Shown one piece after another: positions 48,104 through 56,470 of a stretch of DNA of 64,000 nt. A program made the translations under genes and the position numbers. Origin of the DNA: Streptomyces sp. S465 (lineage in GTDB: Bacteria > Actinomycetota > Actinomycetes > Streptomycetales > Streptomycetaceae); NCBI RefSeq assembly GCF_026898115.1, contig NZ_CP114036.1:5264001-5328000 (forward strand), given 5' to 3'. The notes under the pieces were generated by a model. The model did no database searches and was not told the origin of the DNA. It saw only the letters and a list, made by a program, of their open reading frames with translations. Positions within the stretch are counted from its first letter, which is position 1. Each line of letters opens with the position of its first letter.

Positions 48104-49015
48104 GTGGACAATTCACCGAGTTCCCCCTCACGGAGTACACAGGACGCCCCCGAAAGCATCAGCCCTCCTGTGGGTCATCGGCTCAGCCGACCGAAAGTGG
48201 GCCACATCCAGTACCTCAATTGCATGCCCTTGTACTGGGGCCTCGCCAGGACCGGATCGCTCCTGGATTTCGAGCTCACCAAGGCATCTCCCGACGAGCT
48301 CAGCGACCTGCTGGTCCGTGGTGATCTCGACATCGGCCCGATCAGCCTCGTGGAGTATCTGCGCAGTGCCGACGATCTCGTCGCGCTGCCCGACATCGCG
48401 GTGGGCTGCGACGGACCCGTGATGTCCTGTGTGATCGTCTCGCAGCAGCCGCTGGAGCGGCTGGACGGGGCGCGCGTCGCGCTCGGCTCCTCCTCGCGCA
48501 CCTCCGTACGCCTGGCCGAGCTGCTGCTCGCCGAGCGGTACGGGATCACTCCCGACTACTACACCTGCCCGCCCGACCTCAGCCTGATGATGCAGGAGGC
48601 CGAGGCGGCGGTGCTGATCGGCGACGCCGCGCTGCGGGCCAATCTGCACGATGCGCCCGAGCTGGGCCTCCAGGTCCACGACCTGGGGCAGATGTGGAAG
48701 GAGTGGACGGGACTCCCCTTCGTCTTCGCGGTGTGGGCGGCCCGCCGCGACTATCTGGAGCGGGAGCCGGAAATCGTCCACGCGGTGCACCAGGCGTTCC
48801 TGTCCTCGCGGAACCTCTCCCTCGAAGAGGTCGGCAAGGTCGCCGAGCAGGCGGCGCGCTGGGAGCGGCTCGAGGCGTCGGTGCTGGAGCGCTACTTCAC
48901 CACCCTCGACTTCAGCCTCGGCGAGGCGCAGCTGAAGGGCATCACCGAGTTCGCCCGCCTTACGGGGCCGACGACCGGCTACCCGGCGGACGTCCGGGTC
49001 GAGCTGCTGACCTGA
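48104..49015 (+). CDS. mqnA: chorismate dehydratase (MqnA)
   Basis: Converts chorismate to 3-enolpyruvylbenzoate, the first futalosine-pathway step. A 303-residue protein with the periplasmic-binding-protein-like fold of MqnA/MqnD: VGHIQYLNCMPLYWGL, GDLDIGPISLVEYL, SVIV-like SCVIVSQQPLERL, VALGSSSRTSVRLAELLL, AVLIGDAALRA and WKEWTGLPFVFAVW. The N-P-L/N-C-M-P pattern favours MqnA over MqnD. The N-terminal 25 residues are poorly conserved and the GTG at 48104 lacks a strong ribosome binding site, so the true start could be later. Its stop is followed by a duplicated 17-bp block. Confidence 0.92.
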   Translation: MDNSPSSPSRSTQDAPESISPPVGHRLSRPKVGHIQYLNCMPLYWGLARTGSLLDFELTKASPDELSDLLVRGDLDIGPISLVEYLRSADDLVALPDIAVGCDGPVMSCVIVSQQPLERLDGARVALGSSSRTSVRLAELLLAERYGITPDYYTCPPDLSLMMQEAEAAVLIGDAALRANLHDAPELGLQVHDLGQMWKEWTGLPFVFAVWAARRDYLEREPEIVHAVHQAFLSSRNLSLEEVGKVAEQAARWERLEASVLERYFTTLDFSLGEAQLKGITEFARLTGPTTGYPADVRVELLT

Positions 49016-49057
49016 CCTCCCGGAGACCATGGGCCTGCACCCTCCCGGAGACCATGG
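49016..49057. repeat. 17-bp direct repeat x2 just after the mqnA stop
   Basis: CCTCCCGGAGACCATGG at 49016-49032 and again at 49041-49057, period 25, beginning on the base after the TGA. Confidence 0.85.
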
Positions 49058-49134
49058 ACCTTCACATGGGCCTTCAGTGGACGGCGGGTACACCGCCTAA
49101 GCTGGACCGGCTCACGGAGGGGGAGGCAAACGCG

Positions 49135-50871
49135 ATGGATCCGCTGGGAGCGGACGACCCGCAGGTCATCGGCGCGTACCGGCTGCTGGGACGGCTCGGT
49201 TCGGGCGGTATGGGCCGGGTCTTTGTGGGACGCAGCGCGGGCGGGCGCACGGTCGCGGTCAAGGTCGTGCACGCCCATTTCGCGCTGGACGAGGAGTTCC
49301 GCGCCCGCTTCCGGCGCGAGGTCGACGCCGCGCGCCGGGTCGGCGGCGCCTTCACCGCACCGGTGCTCGACGCTGACCCGGAGGCACGCGTTCCGTGGGT
49401 GGCCACCGGCTATGTGGCGGGCCCCCCGCTCAGCCAGGCCGTGGCCGACGAGGGCCCGCTGCCCGAGTCGTCGGTGCGGGCCCTGGGCGCGGGGCTCGCG
49501 GAGGCGCTGGCCGCGGTGCACGCCCTCGGCCTGGTCCACCGCGACGTCAAACCCTCCAATGTGCTGCTCGCGCTCGACGGTCCGCGTCTGATCGACTTCG
49601 GTATCGCGCGCGCCACCGAGGGCACCGTGTCGCTGACCTCGACCGGTGCCTCCATCGGCTCGCCCGGCTATATGGCGCCCGAGCAGATCCTGGGCGAGAA
49701 CGTCGGCGGCCCGGCCGATGTCTTCTCCCTCGGCGCGGTGCTGGCGTACGCGGCGACCGGTGAGCCGCCGTTCCCGGGGGACAGCTCGGCCGCGCTGCTC
49801 TACAAGGTGGTGCACGACGAGCCCCGGTTCGGCCCTGAGCTGACCGGGGAGCTGCGCGATCTGGTGGCCGCGTGCCTCGCCAAGAGCCCGGCCGACCGCC
49901 CCACCCCCGAACAGATCGTGCGGCGCCTCTCCCCGGCGGACGGCGCCTCGGCGCTCGCCCGGCCGGGCTGGCTGCCGGGGGCGCTGGTCGAGCGGGTGGG
50001 CCGGCAGGTGGTGGAACTGCTCGACCTGGAGGCGGAGACCGTGGCCCCGGCGGACGACGCCGAGCCGTCCGCCGGGGACTCCCCGACCCCGCCGCCCACC
50101 CCCGCCCCGCCCCCGCTGGGCGCCTTCGGCCCGCCCGACCCGTCGTACGCGAACGGGCGCCCGCCCGAGCCGTCGTACGGGAACGGGCTGCCGTCCGAGC
50201 CGTCGTACGGGAACGGACTGCCCGCGAACGACCAGCCGGGCAGACCTCCGCTCCCCGCACCGCCGTCGTCGAAACCGGGCGGCCGCAGGGTCGCGCTCTC
50301 CGCCGCCGTCGGCGGTAAGAACCGGCCCAAGGCGCTGAGCTGCACCCTTGTGCTGTCCGTCGCGGGCGCGCTGGCCGTCGCGACGACCGCCGCCGTGCTC
50401 TTCAGCGTGCTGCCCGGAGACGGCGGCGGCCATGACGACCAGAGCGCCGGCCAGACCCGCCCGTCCGCCACGGGAAAGACGCCGGGAGACGGCGACACCG
50501 ACACCGGCTCCGGGAGCGGCGCCGTGCCCAAGGCGTTCCTCGGCACCTGGCAGGGCGATCTGACCTCCGACTCGGGTATCCCCGTGGGCACCCTGACGAT
50601 CACCTTCCGGCAGGGCCGCACGGGGCAGGAGGTCGCCAGCGGCCGGGTCAAGCTGTCGGTGCTGCGCTGCGTCAGCACCTGGAAGCTGGTCTCGGCGACA
50701 CCGAAACAACTCCACCTGGACGCGCGCCTCAAGGGCTCCGAGCCCCAGCAGGGGTGCAGCGACGCCTCGACCGACGAGCAGTTCACCCTCACCTCCGACG
50801 ACACGCTCAGCTACAAGGCGAAGGACAAGCAGGCGGGTGACCCCACGGGCACCCTTCGCAAGCTCAAATGA
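49135..50871 (+). CDS. membrane Ser/Thr protein kinase (PknB-like)
   Basis: A 578-residue receptor-type kinase. Kinase domain about 13-275: P-loop GSGGMG (22-27), Lys43 in VAVKVV, HRDVKPSN (135-142), DFG (154-156), GSPGYMAPEQ. A Pro-rich linker follows with PSYGNGLP-type repeats (about 340-365). One membrane helix (about 403-426) then leads to an extracellular beta-rich sensor domain of about 120 residues (FLGTWQGDLTSDSGIPVGTLTITFRQG ... DTLSYKAK). No PASTA repeats are present, so the signal is not the usual muropeptide type. It lies between mqnA and mqnC on the same strand. GGAGG is 8 bases before the ATG. Confidence 0.93.
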   Translation: MDPLGADDPQVIGAYRLLGRLGSGGMGRVFVGRSAGGRTVAVKVVHAHFALDEEFRARFRREVDAARRVGGAFTAPVLDADPEARVPWVATGYVAGPPLSQAVADEGPLPESSVRALGAGLAEALAAVHALGLVHRDVKPSNVLLALDGPRLIDFGIARATEGTVSLTSTGASIGSPGYMAPEQILGENVGGPADVFSLGAVLAYAATGEPPFPGDSSAALLYKVVHDEPRFGPELTGELRDLVAACLAKSPADRPTPEQIVRRLSPADGASALARPGWLPGALVERVGRQVVELLDLEAETVAPADDAEPSAGDSPTPPPTPAPPPLGAFGPPDPSYANGRPPEPSYGNGLPSEPSYGNGLPANDQPGRPPLPAPPSSKPGGRRVALSAAVGGKNRPKALSCTLVLSVAGALAVATTAAVLFSVLPGDGGGHDDQSAGQTRPSATGKTPGDGDTDTGSGSGAVPKAFLGTWQGDLTSDSGIPVGTLTITFRQGRTGQEVASGRVKLSVLRCVSTWKLVSATPKQLHLDARLKGSEPQQGCSDASTDEQFTLTSDDTLSYKAKDKQAGDPTGTLRKLK

Positions 50872-50978
50872 GCGCGGAGGCGGGGGCTCGGACGCGCGGG
50901 ACACGTACTCGTACAGGCGTACAGGAGCTGGCGTACGCTGGGTCGGTCCACCCATAAACCTCCGAAAGGTACGCCCCG

Positions 50979-52178
50979 GTGTCCGCAAACGCAGAGGTGC
51001 AGGCAGTCCTCGACCGCGCCGCCGAGGGGGGCCGCATCACCCCGCAAGAGGCGCTCGACCTTTACCGCTCGGCTCCGCTGCACGCCCTGGGGGCCGCGGC
51101 CGACGCGGTCCGGCGCCGTCGCTACGCGGGCACCGAGCACATCGCGACGTACATCATCGAGCGGAACATCAACTACACCAACGTCTGCGTGACGGCCTGC
51201 AAGTTCTGCGCCTTCTACGCCGCGCCCAAGGACACCGGGAAGGGCTGGACCCGCGATCTCGACGACATCCTGCGGCGCTGCGCGGAGACCGTCGAGCTGG
51301 GCGGCACCCAGATCATGTTCCAGGGCGGCCACCACCCGGACTACGGCGTGGAGTACTACGAGAAGCACTTCTCGGCCATCAAGGCGGCGTTCCCGCAGCT
51401 GGTGATCCACTCGCTGGGGGCGTCCGAGGTCGAGCACATGTCGCGGATCTCGGGCGTCTCGGTCGAGGAGGCCATCCGCCGGATCCACGCGGCCGGGCTG
51501 GACTCCTTCGCGGGCGCCGGCGCCGAACTGCTGCCGGAGCGGCCGCGCAAGGCCATCGCACCGCTGAAGGAGTCCGGTGAGCGCTGGCTGGAGATCATGG
51601 AGACCGCCCACAACCTGGGCGTGGAGTCCACCACCACCATGCTGATGGGCACCGGCGAGACCAACGCCGAGCGGATCGAGCACCTCCGCATGATCCGGGA
51701 CGTACAGGACCGCACCGGCGGCTTCCGCGCCTTCATCCCGTACACCTACCAGCCCGAGAACAACCATCTGAAGGGCCGCACGCAGGCGACCGTCTTCGAG
51801 TACCTGCGGATGATCGCCATCGCCCGGCTCTTCCTCGACAACGTCGCCCATATCCAGGGTTCCTGGCTGACCGTCGGCAAGGAGGCCGGCCAGCTGGCGC
51901 TGCACTACGGGGCGGACGACCTCGGCTCGGTGATGCTGGAGGAGAACGTGGTCTCCTCGGCGGGCGCCCGCCACCGCTCCAACCGGATGGAGCTGCTCCA
52001 TCTCATCCGCGCGGCCGGCCGGGTCCCCGCCCAGCGCGCGACGACGTACGAACACCTGGTGGTGCACGACGACCCGGCGAACGACCCGGTCGACGACCAT
52101 GTCGTCTCGCATCTGTCCTCGACCGCGATCGACGGTGGCACCGCCCACCCCGAGCTGACGGTGATCCAGGCGTCCTGA
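50979..52178 (+). CDS. mqnC: cyclic dehypoxanthinyl futalosine synthase (radical SAM)
   Basis: Cyclises dehypoxanthinyl futalosine, the fourth step of the pathway. In 399 residues the cluster motif is Cys70-x3-Cys74-x2-Cys77 (VCVTACKFCAFY), with ATYIIERNINYTN before it and IMFQGGHHPDYGVEYYE, GAGAELLPERPRKAI and FIPYTYQPENNHL after it. GTG at 50979 has GAAAGG about 11 bases upstream. The stop overlaps the ATG of the next gene (TGATG). The intermediate-forming enzymes MqnB and MqnD are not in this window. Confidence 0.95.
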   Translation: MSANAEVQAVLDRAAEGGRITPQEALDLYRSAPLHALGAAADAVRRRRYAGTEHIATYIIERNINYTNVCVTACKFCAFYAAPKDTGKGWTRDLDDILRRCAETVELGGTQIMFQGGHHPDYGVEYYEKHFSAIKAAFPQLVIHSLGASEVEHMSRISGVSVEEAIRRIHAAGLDSFAGAGAELLPERPRKAIAPLKESGERWLEIMETAHNLGVESTTTMLMGTGETNAERIEHLRMIRDVQDRTGGFRAFIPYTYQPENNHLKGRTQATVFEYLRMIAIARLFLDNVAHIQGSWLTVGKEAGQLALHYGADDLGSVMLEENVVSSAGARHRSNRMELLHLIRAAGRVPAQRATTYEHLVVHDDPANDPVDDHVVSHLSSTAIDGGTAHPELTVIQAS

Positions 52179-52627
52179 TGCTCACGCTCCACTCGGCGCC
52201 CGTCGTCCGGACCACCACCGATGACGCGGCGCCGCTGCACGACGCGGCCGTCGCGGTCGACGGAGACCGCGTCGCGGCCATCGGCCCGCTGGACGAGCTG
52301 CGACGCGCCTATCCGCGGGCCCGGGTGCGGGAGTGGCCCGGGGAGCTCGGCCCGGCCCTGGTCCACGAGGGCCCGGTGCCGGATGCGCCCACCCCGCGGG
52401 AGCGGATCCACGCCCTGCTGCGGCAGGGGGCGACCGCCGTCCTCGCGCGGCACCTCGGGGACCCCGAGCTGCGCGCGGCCGCCCACCGGGGCGGCATCGC
52501 CGTCCTGGACCGGCCGCGGCCGCCCGTCCTCGCCCCGGCGGGCCGCGCGGATCTGGCCGTCTTCGACGCGGACGGCGCCTGCCTGGCCACGGTGGTGGCG
52601 GGGCGGCTGGTGCACCGGCGCCGCTGA
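52178..52627 (+). CDS. imidazolonepropionase-like domain protein (amidohydrolase fragment)
   Basis: A 149-residue protein with an N-terminal composite-domain pattern of amidohydrolases (LTLHSAPVV...HDAAVAVDGDRVAAIGPLDELRRAYPRARVREWPG) and a C-terminal strand pair LAVFDADGACLATVVAGRLVHRRR. The metal-binding TIM barrel is missing and is replaced by about 70 residues. It keeps the ends of an imidazolonepropionase-like enzyme without its centre. Translational coupling to mqnC (TGATG) suggests a role with that pathway; catalysis is unlikely without the barrel. The function is unknown. Confidence 0.75.
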   Translation: MLTLHSAPVVRTTTDDAAPLHDAAVAVDGDRVAAIGPLDELRRAYPRARVREWPGELGPALVHEGPVPDAPTPRERIHALLRQGATAVLARHLGDPELRAAAHRGGIAVLDRPRPPVLAPAGRADLAVFDADGACLATVVAGRLVHRRR

Positions 52628-52681
52628 ACCCGGGCGGGCCCCGGGCGGGGGCGCGGGGCGCACGAGGTGAACAATGGGGGC

Positions 52682-53374
52682 GTGAGCCGAGCATCCCTGG
52701 ACAAGCAGCCGCATGAAGTCGCCGCCATGTTCGACGGCGTGGCGGCCAAGTACGACCTCACCAATGATGTGCTGTCGCTCGGGCAGGCCCGGCTGTGGCG
52801 CAAGGCGGTCGCCCGCGCCGTGGACGCGCGCGCCGGTGAGCGGGTGCTCGACCTCGCCGCCGGTACGGGAACGTCCTCGCTGCCCTTCCGGACGGCGGGC
52901 GCCTACGTGGTGCCGTGCGACTTCTCGCTCGGGATGCTCCGGGAGGGCAAGAAGCGCCACCCTCGGCTGCCGCTGACGGCGGGCGACGCGACCCGGCTGC
53001 CCTTCGCGGACGGGGTCTTCGACGCCGTCACGATCTCCTTCGGGCTGCGCAACGTCCAGGACACCGAAGGGGCGCTGCGCGAGATGCTGCGGGTGACCCG
53101 GCCCGGCGGACGGCTCGTCATCTGCGAGTTCAGCCACCCGACATGGGAGCCGTTCCGCACGGTCTACACCGAGTACCTGATGCGCGCGCTGCCGCCGATC
53201 GCGAGGTCGGTCAGCAGCAACCCGGACGCGTACGTCTACCTCGCCGAGTCCATCCGCACCTGGCCCGACCAGCCCCGTCTCGCCGCCCGGCTGCGATCGG
53301 CCGGCTGGGAGCGGCCGGCCTGGCGCGACCTCACGAGCGGAGTGGTGGCCCTGCACCGGGCGTACAAGCCGTAA
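52682..53374 (+). CDS. menG: demethylmenaquinone methyltransferase (UbiE/MenG)
   Basis: SAM-dependent C-methylation of demethylmenaquinone, the last core step of menaquinone synthesis. In 230 residues: AAMFDGVAAKYDLTNDVLSLGQ, SAM motif I VLDLAAGTGTSSL, GDATRLPFADGVFDAVTISFGLRNV and MLRVTRPGGRLVICEFSHP, all typical of UbiE/MenG. GTG at 52682 is preferred; an in-frame GTG at 52667 would add five residues. The stop codon lies in the first of three 20-bp repeats. Confidence 0.94.
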   Translation: MSRASLDKQPHEVAAMFDGVAAKYDLTNDVLSLGQARLWRKAVARAVDARAGERVLDLAAGTGTSSLPFRTAGAYVVPCDFSLGMLREGKKRHPRLPLTAGDATRLPFADGVFDAVTISFGLRNVQDTEGALREMLRVTRPGGRLVICEFSHPTWEPFRTVYTEYLMRALPPIARSVSSNPDAYVYLAESIRTWPDQPRLAARLRSAGWERPAWRDLTSGVVALHRAYKP

Positions 53375-53419
53375 GGCGGCCGTGGCTGCCGTAAGGCGGT
53401 CATGCGCGCCGTAAGGCGG
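53368..53419. repeat. 20-bp-period repeat x3 starting at the menG stop
   Basis: GCCGTAAGGCGG occurs at 53368-53379, 53388-53399 and 53408-53419, exactly 20 bp apart. The first copy holds the menG TAA (53372-53374). Each copy can form a tiny GCC-GTAA-GGC hairpin. Confidence 0.9.
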
Positions 53420-53524
53420 CGGGGGCGGCCCTTCGCGAGTGCCGGAACGCGCCCCCCATAGACTGCAACCGTCCAGTGCCCGGCGCGACCGGCACGCCGT
53501 TACCGAGGCATGGGGAGACCCCGC

Positions 53525-54835
53525 GTGAGCGAGACCGCACCCACCGAGAGCGCGTCCTCCGGGATCTCGGAGCGCAGCGCCGATGTCATCGTCGTCGGCG
53601 CCGGGCCGGCCGGCTCCACCACCGCGTACCACCTCGCCAAGGCGGGGCTGGACGTGCTGCTGCTGGAGAAGACGGCCTTCCCGCGCGAGAAGGTGTGCGG
53701 TGACGGTCTGACCCCGCGCGCCACCAAGCAGCTCGTGGCCATGGGCATCGACATCTCCGAGGAGGCGGGCTGGCTGCGCAACCGGGGCCTGCGGATCCTC
53801 GGCGGCGGGGTGCGGCTGCAGCTCGACTGGCCGGAGCTGGCCGCGTACCCGAACTACGGCCTGGTCCGTAAGCGCGACGACTTCGACGAGCAGCTGGCGC
53901 GGCAGGCACAGAAGGCCGGGGCGCGGCTGTACGAGCGCTGCAATGTGGGCGCCCCGATCGTCGACGAGCGGACCGGCCGGATCACCGGGGTCGAGGCGAA
54001 GCTGGGCGAGGAGAAGGCGCCCGCCACCTTCCACGCGCCGTTGGTCGTCGCCGCCGACGGCAACTCCACCCGGCTCTCGCTCGCCATGGGGCTGCACCGG
54101 CGCGAGGACCGGCCGATGGGCGTGGCCGTGCGGACGTACTTCACCTCGCCCCGCCATGACGACGACTATCTGGAGTCCTGGCTGGAGCTGTGGGACCGCC
54201 GGGGGCCCCAGGACCGGCTGCTGCCCGGCTACGGCTGGATCTTCGGCATGGGCGACGGCACGAGCAATGTGGGCCTCGGCGTCCTCAACACCTCGTCCTC
54301 CTTCAAGGAGCTCGACTGGCGCGAGATCCTCAAGGCGTGGTGCGCCTCGATGCCGGAGGACTGGGGCTACACCCCGGAGAACATGACCGGCCCGATCCGC
54401 GGCGCCGCGCTCCCGATGGCCTTCAACCGGCAGCCGCACTACACCCGCGGCCTGCTGCTCGTCGGTGACGCGGGCGGCATGGTCAACCCGTTCAACGGCG
54501 AGGGCATCGCCTATGCGATGGAATCCGGGCAGATCGCCGCGGACGTGATCGTCCAGGCCCATGCCCGCGCCACCGCCCCCCAGCGCGAACTGGCCCTCCA
54601 GCGCTACCCGAAGGTCCTCAAGGACACCTACGGCGGCTACTACACGCTGGGCCGGGCGTTCGTGAAGCTGATCGGCAACCCGAAGGTCATGAAGCTGGCG
54701 ACGCAGCGCGGGCTGACGCATCCGATGCTGATGCGGTTCACCCTGAAACTGCTGGCGAACCTGACCGATCCGACCGGCGGCGACGCCATGGACCGCATCA
54801 TCAACGCCCTCACCAAGGTGGCCCCGCGGGCCTGA
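53525..54835 (+). CDS. menJ: geranylgeranyl-reductase-family flavoprotein, probable menaquinone side-chain reductase (MenJ-like)
   Basis: A 436-residue FAD enzyme. The dinucleotide motif is V-G-A-G-P-A-G-S at the N terminus, then FPREKVCGDGLTPRA, VVAADGNSTRLS and the second FAD motif LLVGDAGGMVNPFNGEGIAYAMESG. In M. tuberculosis the homologue MenJ saturates one isoprene unit of menaquinone; Streptomyces menaquinones are partly saturated, and the position after menG supports the same role here. GTG at 53525 has GGGAG 8 bases upstream. It precedes the convergent VOC gene. Confidence 0.88.
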   Translation: MSETAPTESASSGISERSADVIVVGAGPAGSTTAYHLAKAGLDVLLLEKTAFPREKVCGDGLTPRATKQLVAMGIDISEEAGWLRNRGLRILGGGVRLQLDWPELAAYPNYGLVRKRDDFDEQLARQAQKAGARLYERCNVGAPIVDERTGRITGVEAKLGEEKAPATFHAPLVVAADGNSTRLSLAMGLHRREDRPMGVAVRTYFTSPRHDDDYLESWLELWDRRGPQDRLLPGYGWIFGMGDGTSNVGLGVLNTSSSFKELDWREILKAWCASMPEDWGYTPENMTGPIRGAALPMAFNRQPHYTRGLLLVGDAGGMVNPFNGEGIAYAMESGQIAADVIVQAHARATAPQRELALQRYPKVLKDTYGGYYTLGRAFVKLIGNPKVMKLATQRGLTHPMLMRFTLKLLANLTDPTGGDAMDRIINALTKVAPRA

Positions 54836-54917
54836 GGGGCCTGGGGCCCCGGCTGGGCCGTGAGGGTCCGGCTGACGGTCCGCCCGCGCCCGACAGGCAC
54901 GTCCAGCGGTCCGGGGG

Positions 54918-55700
54918 CTATGCGCCCGGCCCGCCGCTGGTGATGACGCCGAACGGCGCCCCGCCCACATCCGTCAGCCAGGCCATCCGGCCGACCCCCT
55001 CGGCCGACATGGCCGGCATCAGCACCGAACCGCCCAGGTCCTGCCCCTTGGCGACCACCGCGTCGCAGTCCGCCACCTCGAAGTACGGCAGCCATTGCGG
55101 CGGTGTCGAACGCCCCTCCTGGAGCTGGGCGGCGCCGCCGAAGGCGCCCTCCCGGCCGGCGCCGGACGTCATCAGCACCGTGTACGCCCCGCCGGGGAAG
55201 GACATCTCCTCGGTGTCCCAGCCGAAGACCTTGCGGTAGAAGGCCAGGTCCCTGGTGGGCTCGGGGGAGTGCAGCTCGGTCCAGCACAGGGTGCCCGGGT
55301 CGGTGACCGCGTCCAGCCCCACCGTCCTGCCGGGCTGCCAGACGGCGAAGCGGGCGCCGCCCGGGTCGGTGAACTGGGCCATCCGCCCCTCCTCGAAGAC
55401 GTCGAACGGGGCCAGCCGCACCTTGCCGCCCGCCTGCTCGACGGTCTTCGCGGTCGCCTCGGCGTCAGGGGTGTGGAAGTACGGCGTCCAGGCGGGCCGT
55501 GATCCCTCCTCGGTGAGCGGCCCGACGGCCGCGACGGTCTTGCGGTCCAGGGTGAAGAAGCCGTACCCGCCCGCCTCGGGGCCGGCCGACTCGAAGTGCC
55601 AGGCCATCAGGGAGCCGTAGAAGGCCGCGGCCGCTTCGATGTCGGAGGCGCCCAGATCCAGCCAGTTGGGGGCGCCGGGCACGTAATCGGTGGTGAGCAT
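54918..55700 (-). CDS. VOC (glyoxalase/bleomycin resistance fold) family protein, two domains
   Basis: A 260-residue protein made of two vicinal-oxygen-chelate modules. Domain 1 (about 8-120) begins GAPNWLDLGASDIEAAAAFYGSLMAWHFE and ends TDPGGARFAVWQPG. Domain 2 (about 135-255) begins LCWTELHSPEPTRDLAFYRKVFGWDTEE and ends TDVGGAPFGVITSG. Such two-domain proteins include CFP30B-type and resistance-like members; no substrate can be assigned. AAGGAGCG precedes the ATG. It is divergent from the CBS gene. Confidence 0.9.
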   Translation of the reverse strand: MLTTDYVPGAPNWLDLGASDIEAAAAFYGSLMAWHFESAGPEAGGYGFFTLDRKTVAAVGPLTEEGSRPAWTPYFHTPDAEATAKTVEQAGGKVRLAPFDVFEEGRMAQFTDPGGARFAVWQPGRTVGLDAVTDPGTLCWTELHSPEPTRDLAFYRKVFGWDTEEMSFPGGAYTVLMTSGAGREGAFGGAAQLQEGRSTPPQWLPYFEVADCDAVVAKGQDLGGSVLMPAMSAEGVGRMAWLTDVGGAPFGVITSGGPGA

Positions 55701-55939
55701 GGGGCGCTCCTTCGACGGTCGGGCGCGAAGGCGCACAAACTTCTCGAAGTCCTCGGATTACCTCATTACTCAGTCTGGCACCGGCCACCGACGGCCGCCG
55801 CCGGGCTCGACATGACGGCGCCACGGGCCGGTGGTGACAATGAAGGCAGGGGCGCCGTGCGCGCCAGCCGCGGCGACGCCGGATCGATCGGGCCCACAGG
55901 GCCGGCTCCGCCACCGGTGGGCCTGTCAGGAGGTACACC

Positions 55940-56359
55940 ATGACCAAGGCAGCGGACATCATGCACCCGGGCGCGCAGTGGATACCGGAGAACGAGACGG
56001 TGCTGCGGGCCGCCCAGCTGATGCGGGACCTGGAGGTGGGGGCCCTGCCGGTCAGCGACAGCAACGAGCGGCTGTGCGGCATCGTGACCGACCGCGACAT
56101 CGTCATCGACTGCATCGCGGACAACTGCGACCCGTCCCAGACGCCGGTGAGCCGGCTCACCAAGGGCACCCCGCGCTGGATCCCCGCGGACGCCGATGTC
56201 AGGGACGTCCTGCGGGAGATGGAACAGCACAAGATCCGCAGGCTGCCGGTGATCGACAAGAACAAGCGGCTGGTCGGAATGATCTCCGAGGCGGATCTGG
56301 CCCATCACCTCAGCGACGACCTCCTCGGCGAGTTCGTGGAGAAGGTCTACGCGCAATAA
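55940..56359 (+). CDS. CBS-domain pair protein
   Basis: A 139-residue stand-alone Bateman module. CBS 1 reads IMHPGAQWIPENETVLRAAQLMRDLEVGALPVSDSNERLCGIVTDRDIVID; CBS 2 reads TPRWIPADADVRDVLREMEQHKIRRLPVIDKNKRLVGMISEADLAHH. Such modules bind adenine nucleotides and act as energy or stress sensors. The AGGAGG box before the ATG is ideal. No partner gene is fused or adjacent, so its target is unknown. Confidence 0.93.
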   Translation: MTKAADIMHPGAQWIPENETVLRAAQLMRDLEVGALPVSDSNERLCGIVTDRDIVIDCIADNCDPSQTPVSRLTKGTPRWIPADADVRDVLREMEQHKIRRLPVIDKNKRLVGMISEADLAHHLSDDLLGEFVEKVYAQ

Positions 56360-56422
56360 GTCGTGAGGCCGCCGTCCGCGCTGGGGACGGCGGCCCCGTG
56401 ACGGGCGAAAGCCGTGCGGAAC

Positions 56423-56470
56423 ACGCTCGGCGAACGCCTTGTGGAAACGCTCGGCGAGCGCCTTACAGGA
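56423..56470. repeat. 24-bp direct repeat x2 spanning the nlpC stop codon
   Basis: Copies at 56423-56446 and 56447-56470 share ACGCTCGGCGA(A/G)CGCCTT. The reverse-strand stop of the NlpC/P60 gene (TAA, 56465-56463) lies in the second copy, so the duplicate is immediately downstream of the gene. Confidence 0.82.

Noticed and set aside
51905..54970. A 1021-codon open frame on the reverse strand
   Set aside because: It shadows mqnC, menG and menJ and has the composition of a frame read from the complementary third position, with no family match.
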